64,000 nucleotides of DNA from RUG334 sp045599645. GTDB taxonomy: Bacteria; Muiribacteriota; Ozemobacteria; Ozemobacterales; Ozemobacteraceae. Positions 41,601 through 50,563 of this stretch are shown piece after piece; positions within the stretch are counted from its first letter, which is position 1, and every line of letters begins with the position of its first letter. The position numbers and the translations under genes are program-made. The notes below the pieces were generated by a model. The model had not been told where the DNA came from, did not search any database, and saw only the letters and a list, made by a program, of their open reading frames with translations. Location: assembly GCA_045599645.1 (NCBI GenBank), contig JAZRWI010000020.1, forward strand, positions 24,769-88,768, written 5' to 3'.

Positions 41601-42917
41601 TTAAATTTTTGTTCCGCAGTATGGGCAGCCTTTCCAACCTGGTTCAAGCTGCTTACCGCAGACACGGCAGGTTGTAGGCTTAAGCTGTTCCAGACAGAAT
41701 GGGCAGAAGGTAAAATCCTTACCCACAGCTTTTCCACAATGTGCACAGGTAACAGTGTTGCTTGGTGCAAGATGTGCCGGAACAGAAGGCTTGTTTGCCA
41801 GGTCCTCATCCTTGTCACCTATCTGGCCAAGAGCTATAACAGCTGCTGTTCTTACTTCTTCTGATTCGTCATTAAGCATATTCATAAGATGAGAAAGGGC
41901 GCGCTTGTCGCCAAGATTGCCTAGAGCCTGACAGCTTGCAGAACGAACAGAGCTTTGAGTATCATGCAAACATCTTACTATTTCATCAAAAATGCCTGGT
42001 TCCTGAGATTGCCCAAGAAGCTTTACAGACCAATATCTGGCATCTACATTCTGGTCCTTTGCGGCAGAAATAAGGTCTTCTGAAGCACCGAGGCCCTGAA
42101 GCCAGATTGAATCTGCAGCAGTTTTGCGGATAATCCATGATTTGTGTGCCAGATAGCCAACAAGAATCTTGTGGGCTTCAGGAGTTTCAATCATAGCCAG
42201 GGCTTTGATTGCTTCAATCTTGGATTCCATTGGAGAAGATTCAATAATCTTTGCAAACTTAGTAGCCATATCCGGGGTCGGATTCTGAGCCAACAGCTTA
42301 ACTATCCAGAAACGCGCTTCATCAGAGGATTTTTCAAGGGCTTCTGCAACAGCATTTGCATTGCAGGTATGAATCTTTTCAAGAGTATCATAAGCAGCTT
42401 TTCTTACTGGCCATGACTTATCATCAAGCAATGGCATCAAAGCAAGAACCATGCGTGGATCTTCAATGTTCTGAGCCGCTCTGATAGCTGCTATTCTAAT
42501 TTTCTGGTTGGGGTGCTTGAATACCTTTACCAAATATTGAACAGCTTCGGAACCCATATGACTGAGAGTCTGAACCATCCAGTAATCCACGTCTTCTTCG
42601 TTCTGGGGAATCATTTCCATTATCTTATTAAGACTGCTTGGGCCTAATTTACCCAAAGCATAGGAAGCCCCCTGGCGGACATGCCAATTTTCACTGGAAA
42701 GAGCCTTTACAAGGAAAGGAAGTGCCATATCATTGAAGGAAATCAAAGCCTTGGTAATATCCCTTAGGACATCATTGTTTTTGCTTTCCAGGCCATTTAT
42801 CAACAAAGGAATAGCATCCTCTGGCACCATGGCCTTAACTATTTCTAAGGCCTGCTTTCTAATTTCAGCTTTTTCACTAATCAGGTTGTGATGTAAAGTG
42901 TTCTTTTCGGCGGTCAT
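41601..42917 (-). CDS. HEAT-repeat protein with double zinc ribbon
   Basis: 438 residues. Residues about 10-375 are HEAT repeats (for example VRTAAVIALGQIGDK, VRSASCQALGNLGDK). The C-terminus has two zinc ribbons: C391/C394/C405/C408 and C417/C420/C431/C434. There is no signal peptide, so it is cytoplasmic. The ribbons could bind nucleic acid or protein; the partner is unknown. It lies 92 nt downstream of dnaN with an intervening hairpin, and is fused by adjacency to the 5'-nucleotidase gene. Confidence 0.9.
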   Translation of the reverse strand: MTAEKNTLHHNLISEKAEIRKQALEIVKAMVPEDAIPLLINGLESKNNDVLRDITKALISFNDMALPFLVKALSSENWHVRQGASYALGKLGPSSLNKIMEMIPQNEEDVDYWMVQTLSHMGSEAVQYLVKVFKHPNQKIRIAAIRAAQNIEDPRMVLALMPLLDDKSWPVRKAAYDTLEKIHTCNANAVAEALEKSSDEARFWIVKLLAQNPTPDMATKFAKIIESSPMESKIEAIKALAMIETPEAHKILVGYLAHKSWIIRKTAADSIWLQGLGASEDLISAAKDQNVDARYWSVKLLGQSQEPGIFDEIVRCLHDTQSSVRSASCQALGNLGDKRALSHLMNMLNDESEEVRTAAVIALGQIGDKDEDLANKPSVPAHLAPSNTVTCAHCGKAVGKDFTFCPFCLEQLKPTTCRVCGKQLEPGWKGCPYCGTKI

Positions 42918-42969
42918 ATCTTCCTCTTTAAATGACTAGGAATTGCCTAGCCACCAGTTCCAAATTTAC

Positions 42970-43003
42970 AACGCTGCTGGACGAGCACTCGGCCAGCAGC
43001 GTT
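42970..43003 (-). terminator. long hairpin after dnaN
   Basis: AACGCTGCTGG/CCAGCAGCGTT with an inner CGAG/CTCG stem makes a 34-nt near-perfect palindrome. It has no strong T-run, so it may attenuate or protect RNA rather than terminate fully. Confidence 0.6.
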
Positions 43004-43009
43004 AGAATC

Positions 43010-44140
43010 TTAGAATGACATTGGCATTACTACGTATTTGAATTCGCTATCCAGATTACCTGGTCTGAGAAGGCCTGGGTAATTAGCTGTAGTCATTTCA
43101 ATAACTACTTCTTCGTCATCAATTACACTGATGAAGTCATTAATAAACTTAGCATTGAAAGCTATGCTTATTGGTTCACCATTGAGTTCAGAAGAAACGA
43201 AGGATTCTGCTCTACCTTGTTCTTTTGCATCAGCCCAGATTTTTGTTTCATTTGCGCTGATATCGAAGTGAACAAGATTTGCTATGTTTCTAGCTATTGG
43301 ATTTACAGCCTTGAGGCTCTGGGCAAGGTCCTTGCGGTTCATCTTTACAGAACGCTTCATATCATGAGGAAGAACGCGCTTGTAATCCGGGAATCTGCCT
43401 TCAATAAGTCTTGAAATCAGCTGGAACTTTTCTGAAGCGAAGAGAAGCTGGTCTTTGTAGAGACCGAACTTGATTGTTTCATTGCTTTCAAGAAGCTTCT
43501 GAAGTTCAGGAATAGCTCTTGAAGGAACGATGAAGCTCTGGCGCAGTGGTTCCGGAATTTCAACGTCTCTTACTGTTGTAACAGCAAGACGCTTATTGTC
43601 TGTAGAGGCCATCATTGGCTGTTCTGCATTAGAGAAATCAACACAGATACTCTTCTGGACAGGATTGCCTTCGTCTGCGCTCATTGCTACAGAAGCTTCC
43701 TTAAGACCACGGGCAAGGCCTTCGCACTTAGCATCGAAAAGCTGAGTATCTTCGCTGCCAAGAACAGGAACTGGTGGGAAATCTTCAACACCCTGAATCT
43801 GGATATTGAACTTACTGCGACCGCAGCTAAGTTCTGTTTCACCACTTTCACTGTTAAGCACTTCAAGGTTAACCATAGCAGAGCTTTCTGTAGTAACACT
43901 GCTCAGAATTTCCTGAATAAGCTTAGCTGGGATGGTGAACTGGCCACCTTCTTCAACAGTAGCTTCAACAGAAGAAATCATCATGATTTCCTGGTCAGTA
44001 CCAACAAATCTCAGATTATTTTCACCAGCAGTGATAAGAAGATTTGAGAGGATCGGCTTAGTTCCCTTTACTGCTACAGCCCTGCTAACGGTGCTTACAG
44101 CATCGGTAAGCTTTTTGAATTCAACAGAAAACTTCGTCAT
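43010..44140 (-). CDS. dnaN: DNA polymerase III beta sliding clamp
   Basis: 376 residues, the normal length for the three-domain ring-forming clamp. It starts MTKFSVEFKKLTDAVSTVSR and ends YVVMPMSF, matching the family C-terminal VMPMRL pattern. It tethers the replicative polymerase to DNA. It is not next to dnaA or recF but is coupled to ileS: its ATG overlaps the ileS stop by 4 nt (ATGA). That linkage is unusual, since dnaN normally follows dnaA at the origin. Confidence 0.96.
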   Translation of the reverse strand: MTKFSVEFKKLTDAVSTVSRAVAVKGTKPILSNLLITAGENNLRFVGTDQEIMMISSVEATVEEGGQFTIPAKLIQEILSSVTTESSAMVNLEVLNSESGETELSCGRSKFNIQIQGVEDFPPVPVLGSEDTQLFDAKCEGLARGLKEASVAMSADEGNPVQKSICVDFSNAEQPMMASTDNKRLAVTTVRDVEIPEPLRQSFIVPSRAIPELQKLLESNETIKFGLYKDQLLFASEKFQLISRLIEGRFPDYKRVLPHDMKRSVKMNRKDLAQSLKAVNPIARNIANLVHFDISANETKIWADAKEQGRAESFVSSELNGEPISIAFNAKFINDFISVIDDEEVVIEMTTANYPGLLRPGNLDSEFKYVVMPMSF

Positions 44141-47100
44141 GCTACTTTTTCCTTTGCAATAGCTAATTTAATCTTAACGCCGTTGATATCCCATTCAGCC
44201 GGTTCGCTGAGGTTTGCATCAAGGCCTTCATTGAGCTTCAGAGTCAAGGTTTCTTTCTTGATGTATTCACCGAACATTTCAACAGATTTTTCAAATTCTG
44301 CCTTCTTGTCAGCGTCAACAACTTCGTAACCAACTCTGATGCGGTCTACGACTTCAAAGTTGAGGTCTTTGCGCATGAACTGGATCTTGTTAACCATTTC
44401 ACGGGCATAGCCTTCAAGGATGAGTTCCGGAGTCAGGGTCTTGAGAAGTGCAATGCTGAGATTGCCTTCAGACTGAACAGCGTATTCGTCAGAGGCTTCT
44501 GCCTGAAGAACGATATCATCAGCCTTGAGAGTTACAGGCTTGTCATCAATAGTGATTTCATAGCCGCCATTTGCAAGCTGAGCACGAACTTCATTACCGT
44601 CAGCCTGTTCAAGATGAGCCTTAATCTTTGGCATGAGTCCCTTATACGGGCCCTTACCGATATTCTTGAAGTTTGGCTTGGCAATGTATCTTACAAGGCT
44701 TGAAGCATCTGCTACAGCAGCTACAGACTTAACATTCAATTCTTCGCCAATCAGGTGTTCCATGATTGAAAGAGTATGCTTTTCAAAGTCGTCAGCAACA
44801 ACAACCTTAATTTCAGCCAATGGCTGTCTAACCTTGAGGTTAGCTTCGTTACGTGCTGCACGGCCAAGAACAACAACCTTCATGATGAAATCCATTCTGC
44901 GTTCAAGTTCTTCATTGATGAGTTCTGCTTTTTCTTCTGGATAATCGCAGAGATGAACGCTTTCCGGAGCCTTTGGATCAACATGGCAAACCAGATTGCG
45001 ATAAATATCTTCAGCTATGAATGGAGTGAATGGGGCTGTCAGCTTAGCGATACCTACGAGGATTTCGTAGAGTGTCAGGAATGCTGCTTCAGAATCAACG
45101 GTATTGCAGTTGTAGAAACGTCTTCTACAGCGGCGGACATACCAGTTGGAAAGGTCATCAACAAGCTTTTCAAGCTTTTCAGTAGCCCAAACGACTTCAA
45201 ACTTGTCGAGAGCCTTCTTAACTTCTTCTGTAGTGTGGTTGAAACGGGAAATTATCCATCTGTCGATTTCTGGTCTGTCTGCAATAGCGATATTGTGTTC
45301 GCTTGGCTTGAAGTTTTCAATATTTGCATACAGAGTGAAGAAGCTGTAAACGTTCTGGAGAGTGCCGAGATATTTCTTCTGGGCATCAGCAATAGCTTCT
45401 TCATAGAAACGACGGGTGTTCCATGGAGCAGTTGCAGAATAGAGAGCCCAGCGAACTGCGTCAGCACCGTATTTATCGAACAGGAACATACAATCAAGTA
45501 CGTTACCCTTTGACTTACTCATCTTAATACCGTTCTTATCGCAGATGAGACCAAGAACTGTTACATTCTTGTATGGTGAAACCTTATGGATAAAGCTGCT
45601 TGTTACTAATAAGCTATAGAACCAGCCACGGGTCTGGTCAACGCCTTCGCATATCCAGTCAGCCGGGAACATGCTTTCGAATATTTCCTTGTTTTCGAAA
45701 GGATAGTGCCACTGAGCAGTATGCATTGCACCAGAGTCAAACCAGCAGTCAATAACTTCTGGAACTCTGTGCATCTTTCCATGACATTTTGGACAATTCA
45801 AAAGAACGTCATCAACGTATGGGCGGTGAAGCTCGATATTATCCGGGCAGTTGTCGCTCATTTCCTTAAGGTTCTTGATGCTGTCTACACAGTGATGGTG
45901 ACCACAGTCTTTGCAAACCCATATTGGAAGTGGAGTGCCCCAGTATCTGTCACGGCTGATAGCCCAGTCAATCATGTTTTCGAGGAAGTTCAGGAAACGA
46001 CCTTCCTTGATGTAATCCGGGAACCAGTTTACTGTGCCGTTATTCTTGATGATAGCATCCTTGAATGCTGTAGCCTTGATGAACCAGCTGTGTCTTGCAT
46101 AGTAAATCAATGGGCTGTTGCAGCGCCAACAGAATGGATATGTATGCTTAACCTTGGCAGCCTTGAAAAGAATGCCTTTTTCCTTGAGGTCTTTGATAAT
46201 GTCTGGGTCAGCCTTCTTAACGAACTGTCCCTTCCATGGTTCGATTTCATCAGTGAAACAGCCGTCAAGACCAACTGGCTGAATTACTGGCAAATCATTC
46301 TGCTTACCAACACGATAGTCGTCTTCACCAAATGCCGGAGCAATATGAACGATACCGGAACCGTCTTCAGTAGAAACGAAGTCACCGGCGATTACATAAT
46401 GAGCCTTTTTGTTTGGCTTGCAGTATGTATACATCTGATGATATTCGATACCAAGAAGTTCGCTACCCTTCTTTTCTTCAACGATTTCGTATGGTTCATC
46501 GCCAAATACGCAGAGGCGTGACTTAGCAAGAATCAAGAATTCATCGTTGTGCTTAACCTTAACGTAATCAATATCCTTACCAACGGCAAGAGCTACGTTA
46601 GAAACAAGAGTCCAAGGAGTAGTTGTCCAAACCAGGAAATAAGTGTTTTCAGCATTCTTAACCTGGAATCTTACATAAACAGAATTATCTTCTACTTCCT
46701 TGTAGCCCTGGGCTACTTCATGAGAAGAAAGAGCTGTGCCACAGCGTGGGCAGTAAGGAACAACCTTGTGTCCTTCATAGAGCATATCGTCCTTGAAGAA
46801 CTGTGCAAGCATCCACCATACGGTTTCAATATAGTTGTTTGTGCAGGTGATATATGGGTCATCCAGATCCAGCCAGAAGCCGCCTCTTTCAGACATTTTG
46901 CGCCATGCGTTTTCGTATTTGAAAACGCTGTCACGGCATTTCTTGATGAATGGTTCGATACCGTATTTTTCAATACCAGTCTTACTTTCAAGACCAAGTT
47001 CTTTTTCTACTTCGAGTTCTACTGGAAGTCCGTGGGTATCCCAACCGGCTTTTCTATATACCTGATAGCCGCGCATGGTTTTGTAGCGAGGAATAAGGTC

Positions 47101-47295
47101 TTTCATAGCCTTAGTCAATACGTGACCAGGATGTGGTCTGCCATTAGCTGTTGGAGGACCATCAAAGAATACAAACTTCTGAGCGCCTTCACGAAGCTTT
47201 ATAGACTTCTGAAAGGTGTCGTTCTGTTTCCAAAACTCGAGAATTTCTTCATCGTGTTTAGCTGAAACGTTGTTATCAGGCTTGTCGTAAAGCAT
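44137..47295 (-). CDS. ileS: isoleucyl-tRNA synthetase, type 2-like
   Basis: 1052 residues. Charges tRNA-Ile. The class I signatures are HPGH at 55-58 (within FDGPPTANGRPHPGHVL) and KMSKS at 591-595. An editing domain lies between them. The N-terminus (LEFWKQNDTFQKSIKLREG), the length over 1000 and the lack of the C-terminal zinc cluster point to the eukaryote-like IleRS2 form, which is typically less sensitive to mupirocin; this is from family knowledge. First gene of the ileS-dnaN unit. A short AGCTTC array precedes it. Confidence 0.95.
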   Translation of the reverse strand: MLYDKPDNNVSAKHDEEILEFWKQNDTFQKSIKLREGAQKFVFFDGPPTANGRPHPGHVLTKAMKDLIPRYKTMRGYQVYRKAGWDTHGLPVELEVEKELGLESKTGIEKYGIEPFIKKCRDSVFKYENAWRKMSERGGFWLDLDDPYITCTNNYIETVWWMLAQFFKDDMLYEGHKVVPYCPRCGTALSSHEVAQGYKEVEDNSVYVRFQVKNAENTYFLVWTTTPWTLVSNVALAVGKDIDYVKVKHNDEFLILAKSRLCVFGDEPYEIVEEKKGSELLGIEYHQMYTYCKPNKKAHYVIAGDFVSTEDGSGIVHIAPAFGEDDYRVGKQNDLPVIQPVGLDGCFTDEIEPWKGQFVKKADPDIIKDLKEKGILFKAAKVKHTYPFCWRCNSPLIYYARHSWFIKATAFKDAIIKNNGTVNWFPDYIKEGRFLNFLENMIDWAISRDRYWGTPLPIWVCKDCGHHHCVDSIKNLKEMSDNCPDNIELHRPYVDDVLLNCPKCHGKMHRVPEVIDCWFDSGAMHTAQWHYPFENKEIFESMFPADWICEGVDQTRGWFYSLLVTSSFIHKVSPYKNVTVLGLICDKNGIKMSKSKGNVLDCMFLFDKYGADAVRWALYSATAPWNTRRFYEEAIADAQKKYLGTLQNVYSFFTLYANIENFKPSEHNIAIADRPEIDRWIISRFNHTTEEVKKALDKFEVVWATEKLEKLVDDLSNWYVRRCRRRFYNCNTVDSEAAFLTLYEILVGIAKLTAPFTPFIAEDIYRNLVCHVDPKAPESVHLCDYPEEKAELINEELERRMDFIMKVVVLGRAARNEANLKVRQPLAEIKVVVADDFEKHTLSIMEHLIGEELNVKSVAAVADASSLVRYIAKPNFKNIGKGPYKGLMPKIKAHLEQADGNEVRAQLANGGYEITIDDKPVTLKADDIVLQAEASDEYAVQSEGNLSIALLKTLTPELILEGYAREMVNKIQFMRKDLNFEVVDRIRVGYEVVDADKKAEFEKSVEMFGEYIKKETLTLKLNEGLDANLSEPAEWDINGVKIKLAIAKEKVA

Positions 47296-47340
47296 TTTCT
47301 ATATCCTTATATATTTAAATATAAATTACTAATTTTATTC

Positions 47341-47394
47341 AAGCTTCAAGCTTTCCTGCTTCGAGCTTCAAGCTTCCTGCTTCAAGCTCAGAGG
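47341..47394. repeat. AGCTTC tandem array
   Basis: CAAGCTTTCCTGCTTCGAGC followed by TTCAAGCTTCCTGCTTCAAGC: the same 7-8-mer family as at 9288 and 53553, placed between mtnA and ileS. Confidence 0.85.
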
Positions 47395-47409
47395 CTCTAT
47401 TGAACATTA

Positions 47410-48468
47410 TCAGTCTTCCTTCTTAATGCCCAATACCTGAGGGATATTTTCGCCATAGATTGGTTCAATAATGCCCTTATCAGTAATAATACCTGTTATC
47501 AGTTCCGGTGGAGTAATATCAAAAGCGGGGTTGTAAACCTTAGCGCCTTCCGGAGTAGTCTGCTTGCCGTTGAAGAAACGTATTTCGTCTTCACTTCTCT
47601 GTTCAATGACTATTTCATCATCAAATTTCAGACTCATATCGAAGGTGCTGGCCGGTGCTGCAACATAGAATGGAATCCCATTGTATTTGCATAAAACAGC
47701 CAGGGTATATGTGCCTATTTTATTTGCTACAAAGCCCTTAGATGTGATGCAGTTTGCGCCAACAACAACGCCGTTGATTTTTCCATCTCTTATGAGGCTG
47801 CCAGCCATATTATCGGCAATAACAGTTACATCGAAACCATCCTGCATAAGCTCCCAGGCTGACAATCTTGCACCCTGAAGCAGTGGGCGGGTTTCATCAA
47901 CGAAAATCTTTATTTCCTTGCCATTTTCCTTGGCAGCACGGAAAATGCCTAAGGCTGTTCCGTAACCAGCTGTGGCAAGAGCGCCGGCATTACAGTGTGT
48001 CAGCCAGGTTTCGCCGTCATTCATGACTTCCTGACCAAATTCTCCGATAGCACGACACATGGCAAGATCTTCTTCGTAAATCTTGGTTGCTTCTTTCAAA
48101 GCCTTATCAGCAGCTTTTTTCAAATCACTAGTCTTAAGAGCCAACACAGCATCTCTTACTCTGTTTACTGCATAAAAAAGATTTACTGTTGTTGGTCTGG
48201 TGCCGATAAGCAAGTCACAAACCTGTTCAAGAAGCCCTTCCAGGGAAGGATTTCCCTTCTGGTTCTTCGGGTTTACAAGGCCGAGATATACGCCGTAAGC
48301 TGCAGCAACACCTATAGCCGGAGCACCTCTTACAATCATTCCAACTATGGCATTTGCAACTTCAGCTTCGGTACGGCATTTAACGATTTCTTCCTTTACT
48401 GGAAGAACAGTCTGGTCAATGAGTTCCAGACAGTTTTCAGCTTTATTGAAGTAAACTGTTTTAATCAT
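47410..48468 (-). CDS. MtnA-family isomerase with altered active site
   Basis: 352 residues. Overall a clear S-methyl-5-thioribose-1-phosphate isomerase (methionine salvage) or eIF2B-related sugar phosphate isomerase: RGAPAIGVAAAYG, catalytic C159 in THCNAGALATAG, DETRPLLQGARLSAWEL, and NKIGTY. However, the usual GADRIAANGD motif reads GANCITSKGF, so the catalytic aspartate (D240 in the Bacillus subtilis enzyme) is N239 here. The enzyme may be inactive, altered, or act on another sugar phosphate. No other methionine-salvage gene is nearby. It appears monocistronic. Confidence 0.9.
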   Translation of the reverse strand: MIKTVYFNKAENCLELIDQTVLPVKEEIVKCRTEAEVANAIVGMIVRGAPAIGVAAAYGVYLGLVNPKNQKGNPSLEGLLEQVCDLLIGTRPTTVNLFYAVNRVRDAVLALKTSDLKKAADKALKEATKIYEEDLAMCRAIGEFGQEVMNDGETWLTHCNAGALATAGYGTALGIFRAAKENGKEIKIFVDETRPLLQGARLSAWELMQDGFDVTVIADNMAGSLIRDGKINGVVVGANCITSKGFVANKIGTYTLAVLCKYNGIPFYVAAPASTFDMSLKFDDEIVIEQRSEDEIRFFNGKQTTPEGAKVYNPAFDITPPELITGIITDKGIIEPIYGENIPQVLGIKKED

Positions 48469-48549
48469 AAAATGCCCCCTGTTTTGTCTATATATTTAGT
48501 GTAACAGAATACTCGAAAAAGGTTATAAAATCAAGTTTTGTAGTCTATT

Positions 48550-50070
48550 TCATTGAAGATAAGTCAAAAAGATATCATTTAATTCGTCAACAAGGAATGA
48601 ACGATAACTCTCAATCATGTCATTATATATTTTAATAATCTTTTCTCTGTCATTGTCTGTAATAAGACTTATGTCCAGCATATTTGCCGAATTCAGGTCG
48701 TTGGGCTGAAATTTTTCAAGCCCATTGCCCAATTCTTTGCGATTTTCCCTTATTATTCTCTGGGCAACTGGTGTAAGGAAATAACTGAAAATTACATCTA
48801 CGTCTTCAACATAATCATTGTTTATAAAAACTGAGTGAAATGTCGTTAGAGTTCTGATTTTTGCTAGATTACGCACAAATTTTATTCCGTTACGGCACGC
48901 TGAAGAAACCCATATTGGAGCAACGACCTTCTGTTCCATTGAATACCATGGGGTTCTGCGCGATGGAAGATATTTTTTATTTATTCCATTGTTTTGGCCT
49001 GCTTCTATATATTCTTTAATTAATTCATAATCCTTTGAGGAAACATCTAACAAATACACAGCCTTATCATTTTTTGCTAATTTTTCAAAGTCGCAGGAAG
49101 TAAAAAATGGAGTCTTTATATCTGCAGAGCGGCAAATACACTTTTGAAGGCACTGCTCCGGTATTCTGTTTTTACTGGCCTTTGATTGAGAAAAGCAGAA
49201 AAAATCATTAGCTCCGGTGGCTATTCCTCTAGATATTGAGCAGAATCTGGAAACCGGAACTAAATTCCTGAAGGTAGTAGTATCTTCTTGTTTTATAAGA
49301 GAACGCCATTTTTCCGATGCAGACAATCGTTTATAGCTTATTCTGATTGCGCGGGACTTTTCATCAGACAATAAATCTAAACTTAAATCATTAATGGACT
49401 GAAGATTATAAAAGCAGGCGTAATCCTTCACTTCGCGGTCTAGCAGCAAAACACAACAGGTAGTTGTTGCGTTGAAAAACATTTCATTATCGTTTTCAAA
49501 ATTTATTATTGCTCTAAGCAACTTCTGGTCAATAAGTAGCTGTTTTACAGCTGTTCCGTATTTTGAATTCAAAAATTCTGAAGGAATAATATATGCCAGT
49601 TTTCCTTTGTCAGAAAGCTGAAAAATACTTTTTAAAAGAAAAAGAATATATAAATTTGTATATCCACTATATTTTTCGCCAGTGTGGGAATAAATTACAT
49701 CTAATATTTCATTACGATTGCAAACGGCCTGGAAACGGTTATAAGGGGGATTACACACTATAGCGTCATATTTACGTTCCCAATCACTTAATAAATAATT
49801 ATCGTTTATTATTTCCGCATTAGTAGGATTTCCAAAATAGCCTAATATCTCAGAGTCAATCTCATAGCCGGTTAACCAGCAATCAGCGTTATATTTTTTT
49901 GCAGATTTAAAAAAGACACTATTTCCAACAGCAGGATCAAGCATGGTCTTAGCATTTTTGCATGCCCATGCACACATAAAATCGGCTACCTCATATTTTG
50001 TAAAATATTGTCCGAACGATTTAATATGCGCTGCAGCAGCATTCTTTGTGTAGTTTTTTTCATCATTCAT
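48550..50070 (-). CDS. N6-adenine DNA methyltransferase (Eco57I/TaqI-like)
   Basis: 506 residues from ATG 50070, preferred because GGGGGTGAG lies just upstream; an in-frame start at 50130 would add 20 residues. N-terminal GQYFTKYEVADFM, SAM motif DPAVGN at 45-50 and catalytic NPPY at 107-110 define an amino-methyltransferase. The C-terminal half is likely target recognition. No endonuclease gene is adjacent, and no PD-ExK nuclease motif was noticed, so it is probably a solitary methylase. Base composition is more AT-rich than neighbours and an IS/MITE-like repeat lies upstream, both signs of transfer. Confidence 0.9.
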   Translation of the reverse strand: MNDEKNYTKNAAAAHIKSFGQYFTKYEVADFMCAWACKNAKTMLDPAVGNSVFFKSAKKYNADCWLTGYEIDSEILGYFGNPTNAEIINDNYLLSDWERKYDAIVCNPPYNRFQAVCNRNEILDVIYSHTGEKYSGYTNLYILFLLKSIFQLSDKGKLAYIIPSEFLNSKYGTAVKQLLIDQKLLRAIINFENDNEMFFNATTTCCVLLLDREVKDYACFYNLQSINDLSLDLLSDEKSRAIRISYKRLSASEKWRSLIKQEDTTTFRNLVPVSRFCSISRGIATGANDFFCFSQSKASKNRIPEQCLQKCICRSADIKTPFFTSCDFEKLAKNDKAVYLLDVSSKDYELIKEYIEAGQNNGINKKYLPSRRTPWYSMEQKVVAPIWVSSACRNGIKFVRNLAKIRTLTTFHSVFINNDYVEDVDVIFSYFLTPVAQRIIRENRKELGNGLEKFQPNDLNSANMLDISLITDNDREKIIKIYNDMIESYRSFLVDELNDIFLTYLQ

Positions 50071-50216
50071 TTTCTCACCCCCTTTTTTATTAAAATTCAA
50101 ACATTTCAACAGATTCACATGAAAAATCATCTTCTATAATACACGTATTGTATCATGATAAATAAATATAAAAGATATTATTTACGTTTGAATTATAGTT
50201 ATTTTGCTTTGATACA

Positions 50217-50263
50217 AAAAAATCGGCATAGCTGGTAAAACCTACCAAACTATACCGATTTTT
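50217..50263 (-). terminator. strong intrinsic terminator
   Basis: AAAAATCGG(T)ATAG pairs with CTATGCCGATTTTT, with an inner TGGTA/TACCA stem, and a T-run follows on minus. It lies after the SLH porin gene and the repeat block. Confidence 0.8.
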
Positions 50264-50287
50264 CGGAATTTATAATCCTTGATTTAC

Positions 50288-50540
50288 CCCCCTTGGAGGC
50301 TGTCCCAAAACTAGAAATTTGTAAAAATCCCGATGTACAGCAGTCTCCTTAAAACCTCCCTTTTCAAGGGAGGGTAGGGAGGGTTTTGATTTTTGAAGAA
50401 ACTTGTTTTGAATGCATAAAATCGAGTTTTTAGACAGCCTCTTTTCAAGGGAGGGTAGGGAGGGCTTTGATTTTAGAAGGAACTTGTTTTGAATGCATAA
50501 AATCGAGTATTCAGACAACCCCCTTGCGGAGGCTGTTTTT
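50288..50540. mobile_element. MITE/IS-remnant-like repeat with inverted ends
   Basis: The left end GGAGGCTGTCCCAAAACTAG and the right end (reverse complement GGGGTTGTCTGAATACTCGA) are related inverted termini of the kind seen on IS elements. Inside are two direct copies of about 82 bp (50356-50437 and 50441-50521) with TTTTCAAGGGAGGGTAGGGA and TTGTTTTGAATGCATAAAAT. No transposase is encoded. Confidence 0.55.
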
Positions 50541-50563
50541 TATTGCTCTATCAAGTCTGATTA

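Noticed and set aside
45706..47265. Long plus-strand ORFs of 238 and 271 codons
   Set aside because: Antisense to ileS, which has strong family motifs on minus.
47296..47409. T-box leader for ileS
   Set aside because: The gap is only 114 nt, filled by an AGCTTC array, without a specifier loop or T-box sequence.
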